Of a stretch of DNA of 64,000 nt, positions 36,201-49,009 are shown in pieces. A program made the translations under genes and the position numbers. Source of the stretch: Diospyros lotus (lineage: Eukaryota; Streptophyta; Magnoliopsida; Ericales; Ebenaceae); the NCBI RefSeq assembly GCF_014633365.1, contig NC_068341.1:6758001-6822000 (forward strand). Direction: 5' to 3'. The notes below the pieces were generated by a model. It had not been told where the DNA came from. It saw only the letters and a program-made list of their open reading frames with translations, and did no database searches. The stretch's first letter is position 1. Every line of letters begins with the position of its first letter.

Positions 36201-39200
36201 AGGATCAGATCTTGCATAATTGATTATATACATAAAATTCTAGTATGATTGAATACGTACAGTGTATCGCATAAATGGGATAATTGAAAATTATTATAAT
36301 TTTAACTGTTTTAATTAGATAATTCGTAACATATCTTTTGAGGGGTTTGTTTATTTGGTTGTGGGGAGACACATAGAATATACAATCATTTTAATATAGT
36401 TACATTATTTCATAAATTATTGGTGTGATCTATTTCATAATTGAACTAGCTGGGAATTATTTATTTATAAGTAACAACTTTGGCTGAATTAAGCATTCTA
36501 GCTAGATAGGACAAAAAGTGAAAAGATCATAATGGTGAATTATATGCTTTGGTATTTTATCAATATAGGCTAGCAAAATTAAAAGTGAGATATATATATA
36601 TATACATATAGATTTTTTTTTTTATATATATCTCTTTAACAAGGTGTTTTAGAGTACCTGATGACTTACTTAATTTGTGTTTGAATAATTAGCATGTGGA
36701 CAAGTCAAAAGAGGTATACATTACATAAATAAGAGTTGGCTTTTAATTAGGGCATTTGGTAGAATATTAATTAATTATTAACGACGCATTATATATAATA
36801 TAAGTTATGGGTTTATCCGAATTAAATTAAATTTCACCCACTTCAGTTGTCACTTACGCAAAGACGTTTGCCTTATTCGGCTATTAACTAATCTCAAAAC
36901 TTTTATATTTAGTAATTAATTAATATGCTATAGCTACCTAGCAGCTGGCTAGATTAGATACCCATGACCAGACGAAAAACAATCGTGAGGGTCACCACTA
37001 AAATTAAGTTTTTCCTTCTCAAACCCTATTTTAATTCATTAGTATTCTATATATAATAATATATAATTGCAACCACGAGCCATCACGTGGGCAACAAAAG
37101 AATAATAGATAATTAATTACTCTTATTGTTTGCCATCACTTAACATGGTTACATATGAGACATATTTATATATATTTTTTCTTAATTTCTTTCTTTGATC
37201 AAATGATCCCCCATTTTTACTCAAACTCGACCAATTACTTGGATTATGGTACAATTGTTAATTTGATATTGTTTTCCACTGGGTAGTTATTAGAACATGT
37301 TTGGAGGTGCTCCTACCGGTTGTTAGTTTGTTCTTGATTTTCCAATCTACCAAAAAAAAACAGCATTAATTAATGCGTAATGCTTCACTTATAGGCATAA
37401 GTATAGTGTAATAACAAAGCAATTTGGTGGACGGATGCTATTGCTGGCGGCACCAACCATGCAATGCAGATTGCATCAATATCTCCCTAAATTAATTAAT
37501 TAATTAATTGCCATATATATATATATTATACGTACGTACAAACTTATATATAACAACCTTTCTCCCTTTACTACAAGACAAACCATAAAGCTAGCTAGCC
37601 ATTCCCCAAAAGTATATATTAGACATTATGTAGCCAAAGAAAAGTTAGATATTATTTATTTTCTTATATTTATATATATATATATATAAGAATGCATGCC
37701 ACTTATATATAGACTAATGTGTATATATACATACGTGTATATCTTATCCAAGCATAAATAAGCATGAGGATGGGTCACGAGTCCCTTTAACAAGTGGCTT
37801 GGAAGGGGCCCTTTTTTTAATTGTGACTTAGCTAAGTTAGCTTTTCAAAAGATTGAAATTGAGCATTCAATCAATAAAGAATCAGTACCCAATTCCCCCT
37901 TCAAAATAACTACTACTTTATACCAAAATATCTTATCTTCACAATTTTAGTTGATATGTAGAAATATCGTGTTTTAATAATCTCCTTTTATTTGTTATTA
38001 ATTTTTATTTATAGTCTTTAAAGATAGGTAAAGTGACATTAATTGGACAAAACTATAAATATTATTTTTAACATATTATTATTTTATAATTTATGAAAAT
38101 ATTTTTCTTAGGTATTATTAATTTTTAAAGATTAGGAAAATGTCATTTTCGATGAATGAACTGATTGGCGTTTAGCTTTGGTTCATGTGAAGCATGATTG
38201 GTAGTTATTTGGCGTGCATGGCATGGACAGCTCAATTGAGCCGTGACATCTGAGAGCTCTATGTGTGTGTGTGTGTAGTTGGAGTTGGATGTGGCTAAAG
38301 CAGGGCCCATCTGGGCTTTGATAAAACAGGTGGGCCCACCCAACCACATATCCACTCACTCTGAAAGGAATATTTTGAATCAGAAGGCTATTTATATGTA
38401 TGTAGGGGCACCAGAAGAATCTCATCTCATCCAATGCTGCAAACTAATAGTAGCATATGATAAGACTCCAACAGATACCTCAGTAACAGTGGTAGAAGGT
38501 TAGAATTCTTTGTTTTGAGTGGGATTAAATACATTTGTCTAAAGAGTAATTTTATACACAAATTTTTATATACTTATTTGGCAGGCACACACAATTTATA
38601 AATTTTATTATGTATACTCTTGAATTGACTGAATATATATATATATATACACATTTAAACAATAATAGTTGCCAAAATTCTCATCAATAACAATAATAAA
38701 AATAACAGATTGATTGCTGATGAGATGAGATGAGATGAGACCCACCTACGTGGAAAGAATGCTTCCCAGCATTGCTTTGCTTTGCTTTTAAGTTGCATGG
38801 TAGAGCCAGCTGATTCATTGGATAGATAGAACATTCTTATCCTTAAAAAAACATCAATCAATTGGCCCCGGCCGGCCAGCCAGCCATCTCTTCCATGTTC
38901 CAACTATCCGGTGAATGAAAATGAATGTGCCTGATCCATTTGAGTTTGACGCAGATGTAACTTCCTTGTCCTCTCTGCATGTATGTACGTACGTACTTAT
39001 GATTAAATAATATATCGTATTTTCTTTTGAGATTATCAACTTCCGCTGGCCGATTATGTGATAAGAACGACGCGCAAAAAGAGTCGTGCCCCCCCAAAAC
39101 GAAATTGATCAACAAGAAGAAGAAAGCAGCAAGATTCAATTAATATATACATATATATATGTATATATTTGCCATAGTTATCTGAATCATAATCGATATA

Positions 39201-39990
39201 TATAGATTCATAGTTGTTAGTTTACTGTATAAACTTATTACAAAATCTGCACATGTTCTGGCGGCCACTCCCATCAGGGCTACGAAAACAACTAGGAGCA
39301 GACTTTAATGGTAGAGAACCATGCAGAGGTATACAGTCTACGAGTCCAGTAACAGAGACACAATTTGATACCAATTCTACGCTTTGGTTTACGACATTGT
39401 GTTTCTACATGCTTCTCGAGCACAAAAACAGCCTTAGCCACAATGCCAATGTAACAGAGCACGCCACTCCAAAGGCGAATTAACAAATCTACAACTGAAC
39501 CTACACCAAAATGCAAGATTTCAAACCAGCGCTAGAAGAGAGTTTTATTAGAGAGAAAATTGATTCGTGTACACATATATACCACATAAATCTATAAATT
39601 GGGTTCTTCGTATAAAGAAAATCTCATGGCAGAGTCCATTTCTACTCCTCTCTCCTAATCGTACGTAATTGGGTCATAACGCCTCATTGCTGACATGGGC
39701 GACCCAATTGGATCATCCGGACCCAAATTCCAACATGGGATTGGGGGAGCATTGCTATTGCTGGGGAGAAGCAAAATCAGAGAATGTAAACAAGTTGGCT
39801 TCAACCCTTGGGTACAAAAACTAGGCCCAAATCAAACTAAACATGCCATTATATGCAGGGAAGGGCGAGCTAAATTAACAAATAGATTAACCAAACCCAT
39901 TTTGTCCAACAACATAAAGTCCGGTATATAACTGTAAAGAAAATTGATGAAAGGGAAATGAACAGCACCATAAGAAGCTAACTTTTATTA
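33290..39990. other. 6.7 kb of intergenic DNA without a supported gene
   Basis: Very AT-rich, with TA microsatellites (for example near 35346-35368 and 37671-37688) and GCTA repeats. The GCTA run includes a 22-bp perfect palindrome ACTAGCTAGC...GCTAGT at about 33857-33879. No splice-consistent coding series was found. The stretch 39220-39960 is less AT-rich; one minus-strand frame at 39292-39516 begins only with TTG and matches nothing I know. Part of it may be 3' UTR or a non-coding transcript. Confidence 0.5.
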
Positions 39991-40014
39991 GTCACATGCT
40001 GCTACTTGTACTCC

Positions 40015-40092
40015 ACAGGTCCCGTCTCCTTTGCCTTGGTCGTCGCCAAATGCTTTTCTAACCTCCTGCAGCCATCTTTGACAAAGGTCCAA
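40015..40092 (-). pseudogene. Relic of a duplicated AAE7 last-exon end
   Basis: Plus-strand CTCCTTTGCCTTGG and the bases around it repeat the terminal part of the neighbouring gene (40164-40238), with the shared ending GGTCCA at the other side. Read on the minus strand it gives HLATTKAKETGPVEYK and a stop, against HLLRAKAKELAPVMRSRL in the intact gene. A single-base shift and loss of the SRL end make it non-functional. It is probably the remains of a tandem duplicate of AAE7; only about 78 bp are alignable by eye. Confidence 0.55.
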
Positions 40093-40142
40093 GCAGTAGC
40101 ACCACCAGAATGCCACATCTTATGATGTGCTGGACATTATTT

Positions 40143-43100
40143 TCATAACCGGCTCCTCATTACAGGTGCCAGCTCCTTTGCCTTGGCCCTCAGTAGGTGC
40201 TTCTGTACCTTACCAGTAGCTGTTTTTGGCAATGGTCCAAATATTACTGATTTTGGAACCCAATATGCAGGCATCTTTGTGCGGCAAAACGTTATTATGT
40301 CTTCTGCCATCCCCTCTTCATCTTGTTTATCAAAGCCTGGCTTTAGTGTCACAAAGGCGCAAGGTGATTCTCCCCATCTCTCATCTGGCCTTGCCACAAC
40401 CGATGCCTCCAAAATTGCCGGGTGTAGATATAGTGTGTTTTCTATCTCCACACTGCTGATGTTTTCACCACCAGATATTATGATATCCTTTGATCTGTCT
40501 TTGATTTCTATATAACCATCTTCATGCTTCACAGCCAGGTCCCCAGAGTGAAACCAGCCATTTGCAAAAGTCTCGGCATTTGCTTTAGGATTCTTCAAGT
40601 AGCCCTTCATTACAGCATTACCCCGCATCACTATCTCCCCAACCGTGGTTCCATCAGCTGGTACAGGCATCATAGTTTTGGTATTGACCACATCAAGGTT
40701 CTCCAAGGCAATGTATCGGACACCCTGGCGGGCATTGAGGCGGGCTTGAGCTTCCAGGGGGAGTGCATCCCACTCAGGCTTCCACACACACACAGTGGAG
40801 GGGCCATAGGTTTCTGAGAGGCCGTAAGTATGGGTAACACGGAAACCATTTTGAGACATCGCAGACAGAACGGAAGGGGGTGGGGCAGCACCGGCTGTCA
40901 TTACATGGACTACACGAGGCAGAGGAAGGATGGTCTCATTTCGTGGAGCATTTACTATTGTATTGAGCACGACAGGTGCAGCACAGAAATGGGTCACCCC
41001 TTGTTGTGCTATGGCTAAATAAACTGCCTTTGCTGTGACCTGCAATTAGCATGTCCAAGGAGCATGAAGTGAAGTGATCGAGGGAATTCGATGGAAAAGA
41101 TAATAGCCAGTTAAATAACCTAAAATCCAACAAAGAAGGTTCATAATTGCCTTGAGCCAAATGCACAAAGAGTAGTAGAGTGGGATGACACGAATGACAA
41201 GAACTAATATAGCAACACAGGAAAATTCCAATTGAAGTTGCAAACAACATAGCACTTCAATTACAAATAAATTGGAAAATTAAACAGTTATACATTTTCA
41301 TAAGACCAAGACTACAAATCCAGCTGTGTATTTTTACTAGTTGAGAGTTTGGCCTAATACACGCATGCAATAAACATTCCTCTTGGTAACTTTAAGTGGA
41401 GTACACTATTCAAGAGTAAAACTAGCTAGTCCAATAGCATGGAGTCTAAAGTGGCACCAAAATTCCCCTTTCTTTTCATATAAGTGAAATTGTGTCAAGA
41501 TCTCCTTTACATCTTCATAAAGATTTTTTATTTTAGGCCATATAAAAGGTTAAATTAGGGGAAGCAAGAATGTATAATTTCTTGGACATAAAATCTAAAT
41601 AGGAAACCCCACAGAGTTACCTGTCGAAGGCATATGCTTGTCCCACAAAGAGCTGCAAGTGTCCATGTGAAACACCAGCCATTGCAATGGAACATGGGGA
41701 GAGTCCATAGGTAGACAGGTCCCTCAGTCATCCCCCATATTAGAGCAGAACTCAAAGACATGACATATGCTCCTCGATGATGTAAAACCACCCCTTTAGG
41801 GCTGGCTGTTGTACCAGAAGTATATCCCAAAGAAATACTGTGCCATTCATCTTCTGGTGGTTTCCATGCAAACTCAGGGTCACCAGTCTGAAGGAACTTC
41901 TCATATTCGATTGCCCCTCTGCTTAAAGCATATTTGAGCCACTTCGGATCACAGTTTTCATCACCTATGACAACCAGAATTGGTGGCTTAAAACTACCTT
42001 TGCTTTTCTCTTGCCAAATTTTCAAAGCTTGCTCTGCCAACGGAAAAAATTCTTGATCAACCATGACAACAGCCGACAACGAGTGTTCTAAAAGAAATGC
42101 TACAGTTTGTGCATTTAGCCGGATGTTGACAGGATTTATAACCGCTCCAGCCATTGGGACTCCAAAATGAGCTTCATAGCTAGCAGGGACATTTGGTGCT
42201 ATTACTGCCACCTGCAAGAATAAGTTAAAAATATACAGTAAACTACAAAATGCCAACTAGCCGAAATAACATCAAGACATAGACATTCCTCTTAGGCGGT
42301 AATATTGGAAACGTTAATGATATTGATTATAAAGTTTAATTCTTTTATACAGCTTTACGATACTTAACATTGTTGATATTATTAATTAGTTTATTTTAAA
42401 TTTATAATATTATTTATTATTAGTTAATTTTGTATTCATTAATATTTTTAATCTTTATTTATAATACTAATATTATTGATATTTCGATATTATATATTAT
42501 TTATTATTATTAAATTTTTAAATTCAAATTTTTACTATTCATATAGATATTAATATAAGTACAATTAGTATTGATTTTGGTTGGGTTGGGAACTTGGCTT
42601 TTTGGTTCAGAAACATAGGGAAAATGCCTTTTCTGTGAATAAAACGGTAGACAACAATCAGTACAAATTTGAAATACAGAGTTTTCTGTTTGCTACTTGA
42701 AAATATTTCTCATTTGAAGATGCTCCCGATTTTCTGTTTTCTATGAAAAATTTCAGAAAAAGGGTCCTGCTTAACTGGACAGCTCCATTGTATCTCTTTC
42801 AAGTTTCTATCCTAAAGGCATTAATCATCCATGGTCAAGGTCCGCAAGGATGAAGGTTATGACACAAAGGCTTCTTTGCCAGTTACTATCATGATTAGAA
42901 ATGGGAGAATGGGTCTTTGAAGTCCCAATTTGAGTAGAGGAGGAAACAAGCTTCTTGTACAGGCCCCTTCAGTCAGATTCTAGGGTCCAGGTGCAGAGGA
43001 GTTTGGAAGACTAAGTAAGACAAAGGATGCTTTCCATGCACCTTCTCATCAGGTGATGGACCAGGCGTATGCTGCTGGTCAAAAGGTAGGTAGGCAAGGA

Positions 43101-46100
43101 AGTAAGGGGCAAAGCTAGACAGCATACATGGATGTCTAATAATTCTAAATATAGAGGCAGTGGGATATATGGCATGGTTTTGGAGTACCAAACACTATTA
43201 TGGAGCAGAGAAGTATGCTTTTTGATTCTGAACTATTGTCCCCTAATGTAGAGACCCAGATTGGAGAGAAAAGAGATGGATGAAGAAAATAATAGAGGTT
43301 AGAGAAGAGAACAGACTTAAAATAGGAAGGGGAGAGAAGAATTGGCAGAGATAAGGAAAGGGAGGACAAAGGGGAAAGAAAAAAGAGCAACTAGGAGGGA
43401 GAGAAAATCCACAAATATTCTTATCCAAATGAACATACCAAATTTAAATAAAATGCTAACAAAGACACACCAAGTAAATCAATCCACGCATTATCTTATA
43501 GGGAAACAACCACCATCGTCAACTGCACATTATCCTAGCCAAGTTGGGATCAATGGCACAACATTCATAATGTCAATTGACTTCTAAAAGTTGCATTGAC
43601 AATACAAATCCACACAAAAGAACATGAAAATTTTTATATAAGATGCCTTCCTAATACAATCCTCTAGTGACGGAATGATCAGACAAAGTTCCACCAAAAT
43701 CTCCACTGAAAATCTCAAAAAAAAAATCACAATCAAAATCAAAATCCCATCTGGGTTGAAGGTCCCAAATAAATCTAAATTAGAAGAAAACTAGACAACT
43801 GTCCCCATCACCACTGAGGTTTGGTGAAGGTGCTTTGAATGATAATTATAGAAGGGTACTGAGGGCTGACTTCGCATTATTCTCTTTATGCAGCCGAAAG
43901 TCCTAGTAATTCATAATTTTTTTGTGATTTACAATTTTAAGAATTTAGCATCTAAGATAACAGTTACTAGTAAGTCCATTTGCCAACAAGTTGTGAGGCA
44001 ATCCCCATTACAACTTACCTGCGGTAGAGATCTATTCAATGCATGGAATAGGAAATAGAAGGCAGTACCCCACATTTTATAGTATTTTGATAAGATACAA
44101 TAGCGTTGAATGGACCACATGTTTCAAATGCGTCAAGCAATCTAGACCCCAGATCCTCTATGAACAGAGTAACGCTCTCCATTCTGAAAAGAGTAGGTGC
44201 TTCTTGGGCAGGGAATTTTTCATTTGGAACTAATCAAGGTTGATGTCGTGTGTATTTCTAGCAAGTTATATTTAATCAGCCATACATATTCATATATCTT
44301 CTAACAGGAACTCTTTTGATATTACAGAGCATTTCATAACAATACACTTTTTCCTAATAGATTTATTCCTAAAAGAAAATAACAAAAGATGAATAAATCC
44401 TTTGGTATCAGTATGATCTTTTAAGTGAACTGGACCAGTGTTGTAACAACTATAGGAATCAAAATATTTGTTTTGAAACTTAGTTCAGAAAGCATTCTTT
44501 TTTCTTTCTTTTTTTTTGGTGTACTTTTGCCTAACTCCAGAACTACAAAATAAAGTTAAGCAACTGGATCCAAGCTAGGCGCCCACACAATCTGAACTCC
44601 TTGTTCAGCAACACAAAAATAATCACTAACCATAAGCTGTAAAACCCCCATCCTATATATGTCAGAAGGGCCGTCAGAATAGCTAGCGTACAACTCAGTC
44701 AGCTAACTCATGAACTTCTCAGTGTTCTCCATGATTAAGCATACCAACTTTGAGTTAATCAAGTAGAAAATAAAACTGATATAAACAATTAGGAAAGGTC
44801 CTCCTTTAATATGAGAAATACACATTCAGATGCACAAATTGAAGTCAAGGCCAATAAATCATTCAAAACTTTGAATATAATGAGAATTGCTGGTAAATAA
44901 ATATAATTTGATATGCTTACAACAATAACATCACAAGCCTTTATCCCACTAGGTGAGATCATCTACAAGAATTTTACCTCTCCATGGCCATATCCATTTG
45001 ATCTAGTTAATATAAAAGTAAAATAAAATAAAACACTAAGGAAGACATTAGCAAAGTAAAACTTTGAAGCATGCAAGATGGTGCTGGCATCAGCTAGTCC
45101 ATGCATAGAAAAGCTCCAATTTATATCTGGCATGTAGGTATGGATAGGCAAACTGACCAAGAACCAGCTAAATTCGTCCAGCTTGGTCATGTTTTCAGAC
45201 TACTTTAGCTCAGTTTCCATTCTTAATTCTCAAGAAACAAACAGTTTAGTTCAACCATTTCAACTCGTTCAGTTCATTTGATGTGAACTAGATAAAATAT
45301 GGCATCAAATAAGCAACATAATCCAGTCTACTTAATTTACATTTTGTCCAAAACGCATACAATTGCTTGCTTAAGGCCTATTTGATTGTGTTGTAATCCT
45401 TGTTTGTTTTCATTTCAAAATTTTGAAAACAGATATAATTAAAAGGTGTTTTCACTTGCTCTCAAAATAATGTTTTCATTTTTTGAAAATATATCTTCCC
45501 ATAATTTTAATGTCATTAATATAATTGAATTGGTATTATAATATTATTATGATGATATTGTTATAACCAATAATATCATGTTATTAATGCCATTATTACA
45601 TTAAAATATTACTAATTATATTGTTCATCTTATAATATTAACACAACATTCATAATATTACTAATATTATGATATTCATGAAAAAATAATAATAATAATA
45701 AAGATTATTATTATCATGTCAAAACTATTGGAAATTATATTGACAATGTTATAAAATATAATATTCATGATGTTGCTAATGTTATAATATTTTTTCAATA
45801 AGTAATGTTAAAATACATTAATTATACTGATGATGAATTTTAGACTCTCTTTTTTTTTTCTTTTTGCCTTGTAAGGAATTTTTCTTTTCTATAATGTTAG
45901 TAATCTAATAATCCTAATTTGGTATTTATTAATATTATAGTATTAATTAATAGCCAATACACAATACTTTTTTTTCCGAAAACACCAATGCATTATTCTT
46001 AATATTTTTTATTTAATACATAAGTATTAAAATTAATCACATAGTAATAGTGATTTACTAGTACGAAAATAATATTAATATTATTGTTAATATTAGAAAT

Positions 46101-46664
46101 GTTATTCTTTCTCCAAGCAAAAAATAATAGTATTATTATCTAATAAAATAACAATACAAGAATAAATATTTTTAATTATTATTCTTTCTCCGAGAAACAG
46201 GGAAAAAAAAAAAACAAAACAGGACGTTAAAATTGATCGCAAGATCAAACCGAGCAGATCATACAATAACAAAAATCAGTAGCAAGTTCTTGGGATTTGA
46301 TTTTACGATAAGAAAAAGAACACTCGAGACTGGAAGCCAGAATTAACCGATGGACTTATCACACAAGTAAACTCTAATTCCAAAATTCCTGATCCTCTAT
46401 CTATCGGCGATCCAAAAGAAAGCTAAAGCGAGAAGAGAGGCAATTTACCGTGCTACCGAAGCCGACGGAGCGGCAGGAAAGGGCGGAGGCCAGTTGACGG
46501 CAGCGTCGGTAGGTCTGGAGCCAGGTGTAGTTCAGCGATCCATGGACCACCGATTTGCGATTAGGATAGACCAGAGCCGCTCTCTCCAGAAACGACAACG
46601 GCGTCAGAGCCGTGTAGTTGGCGGCGTTCTTCGGCAGATCGTCGATGTCTCTCTCCACCGCCAT
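40143..46664 (-). CDS. AAE7: Peroxisomal acyl-activating enzyme 7 / acetyl-CoA synthetase-like, 567 aa
   Basis: ATP-dependent acyl-CoA ligase of the AMP-binding superfamily. Arabidopsis AAE7/ACN1 activates acetate in peroxisomes, feeding the glyoxylate cycle. Three exons: 46664-46449, 42211-41621 and 41039-40143; all phase 0, GT-AG. Exon 1 gives RDIDDLPKNAANYTALTPLS and FLERAALVYPNRKSVVHGS. Exon 2 carries VAVIAPNVPASYEAHFGVPM and the P-loop YTSGTTASPKGV (about residues 202-213). Exon 3 carries VTHFCAAPVVLN, HTYGLSETYGPSTVC, GWFHSGDLAVKHEDGYIEIK, DRSKDIIISGGENISSVEIE and the Lys-containing PKTATGKVQKHLL. The C-terminal SRL is a canonical PTS1 peroxisome signal. Length agrees with AtAAE7 (569). 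Motifs are intact, so it is likely active. Intron 1 is 4.2 kb, AT-rich, without a recognised element. A minus-strand relic of its last exon lies downstream. Confidence 0.95.
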
Positions 46665-46743
46665 CTGAGAGACCACTATCTCACACTCTCACTCCTCTCT
46701 CACCCCGTCTCTCCCTCTAGACGCTAGCTCTTGTATCAGCCTA

Positions 46744-46753
46744 CGTTTATAGG
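46744..46753 (-). promoter_or_regulatory. Probable TATA box of AAE7
   Basis: Minus-strand CCTATAAACG lies about 85 bp upstream of the ATG at 46664, which suits a 5' UTR of about 55 bases. The 5' UTR is CT-rich on the gene strand. Confidence 0.5.
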
Positions 46754-46759
46754 CGTGCG

Positions 46760-48190
46760 GTATCGGGTTCTGTTCCTGTCTGACTTGTTCGTTCGGACGC
46801 CACCATCGGCTCCAAATTTTACACGTGGATAAATTCAAATATATGGATCACTTGACTTCTATAGAAATAAATTTTAATGTGAAAATAGGTAAATTTGGAG
46901 TTGGGGGTTGGGGCGGAGGACAGTACGTCTAATGAATTGCACGATGTTCGAAGTACATCGTATGGACGTTCTACGACGGAAAGAAGAGTTCAATTCTCGA
47001 ACGACTACCGGTAACCCAATTCAAGCCTATCCGCCCATGGAAGTGATTTCTTAAAGGGATAGGGTTATTCTATCGATAAATATTAATATAAAATTACAGA
47101 AATGACGTAATCATAACACCCTTATTTACATTAACCTTTTTTTTCATTTTTTATTAACAAAATAATTCAAGAAAATTATCCCCTCCCAACAACACACCCA
47201 AACCAAATTCAATTTACGGATGCCTTGCGTTTCCCATTTGCTTTGTGTATTTTTGGTACATGTTCACATGCCTTCATTTATTAATTATTAATTAATGTCC
47301 ATCTACCTATATCTTATTATTTAAGTACTTATTTTATTGTCCTCATAAATTGAATGATAATAATGAGTGTTATATTAATGTTAATTTAGTAAAACACGAA
47401 TTTGAATCTTTATCTACGTAATAAAGTAAAGTTTTACGTTTATGATTTATCTCTTTTTAGGTAATCAATGACATGAATACGTGAAATTGTGAAATAGCGA
47501 TCATGTACATTTTGTTTAATGAAAAAATATAATATTTTATTATCTTTTATATTTTTTACACACCTGAGTCACTTTTTCTAGCAACAATATAGTCGGATAG
47601 ACCCCAATAAATTAACAAGGAAATAAATAAATATAGCGCTTACAATTTTTACAAAAAAAAAGAATGCATAACCCATGTTTAGATGGAATATTTTTAAGTT
47701 AGGTTAGAGGGTGACAAACACGTGTCATTTAATAACGTTGTGTATATCTTAATGTACTCCGCACTGTATGGATCGAATTTGTACTTTTTGCATAAAGTAT
47801 AGAAAATAAAAACTAAAGAAGTTATTTGAGATGGAAGGTCAATTCCCAGAAGCTGCCAAATCACTATTTTTAATCACGGGAAAGCTGGTGTTGTCTCCTT
47901 CATTTTTATTTATATATTTCAATTTATTCCAAAAGAGAAGAAAGAATCTGTTATTTCTTTTTGTGCAAAATACAGAAATTAAAAGGTCATTAGCCCCAAA
48001 AAGGTCCATGCATAAAAGTAGCCCATGAACATAACTAGTCAAACAAAAAAAAAAACGAACCGTCCTAATCATCTTGAACTTAGAGTTATATTATAGTTTT
48101 ATCTAATTTTTATATTTACTTTAATTTGATTATTGAAATTTAATTTTAATTTTATCCTTAATTGATCATATATGTAATCCAACAGACATG
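46760..48190. other. Intergenic DNA, nothing recognised
   Basis: No gene, splice-consistent exon or bounded repeat was found. Base composition is AT-rich except for about 46900-47040. Confidence 0.5.
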
Positions 48191-48192
48191 GC

Positions 48193-48274
48193 AGCTAAAA
48201 TGAGATAATGATATGTCTAATAATTAACACATCAGCTAAAGTGAGATAATGATATGTCTAATAATTAACACATC
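48193..48274. repeat. Two tandem 41-bp units
   Basis: AGCTAAAATGAGATAATGAT...CACATC (48193-48233) is followed immediately by AGCTAAAGTGAGATAATGAT...CACATC (48234-48274); only one base differs, so the duplication is recent. Confidence 0.92.
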
Positions 48275-48284
48275 AGTAAAACGT

Positions 48285-49003
48285 AAGTTACACGGAAATA
48301 GAAACGGGAGACGTTTTCGATAGGAAACGAAAACACGAAAACGGCATTTTTCTAAAAAGATAGGAAATGAAAACGCGGGGTAAAATATAAATTTTAAAAA
48401 TATAGGGGTTTTTTTATAAATATAATTTTTAATATAAAAAAATAAAAAATATTTAAATATAAATAATAAACATAAATTTTATAATATATTAAAAATATAT
48501 ATAAATATATATAGAGAGAGAGACACACATATATATACTGATAAATATAACTTCACATACATATATATATATCTTGCATATACAGTTAACTTGCATATAT
48601 ATATATATACATAAATATATATAAAAGAGAGAAAGGGAATCAACTCACCAACATGGTTATTCTGTATTCTGGCTTTGGAACAACTCACCAACAGAGAGAA
48701 TCAATTCAATTCAAAGAATAATATTAATCTAATAGCGTTGGAAGAAGAAGGAAATTGCTGGCAGAAATCGAAGAAAAAATGGCTGGAAGAAAAGAAATAG
48801 CCGGGCAGCTCGCTAGAAACACGTTTCTGGCTGGAAACGCGTTTCCGGCTACGTTTATTAATTTTTGAAATGGCCCAAAAGTTTTCAGTAATTACACAAA
48901 CGGTTCGAAAAACGTTTCAAGCCGTTTTTCCCGTTTCCGAAACGGGAAACGGTTCGGAAACGCCGAAACGGCCCCTCCGAGCCGTTTCCATGCTTCACGG
49001 AGT
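48285..49003. mobile_element. Probable non-autonomous DNA element rich in GTTTC/GAAAC
   Basis: The block opens ACACGGAAATAGAAACGGGA and closes GAGCCGTTTCCATGCTTCAC, so the ends are loosely inverted (CACGGAAAT against CATGGAAAC). Many copies of CCGTTTC/GAAACGG fill both arms around an AT-rich core. No transposase frame is seen and no clean target duplication was found, so the exact ends and class are unsure. Confidence 0.45.
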
Positions 49004-49009
49004 ATTTTA

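Noticed and set aside
39292..39516. Minus-strand frame of 74 codons downstream of AAE7
   Set aside because: Begins with TTG only, no upstream exon fits, and no family was recognised.
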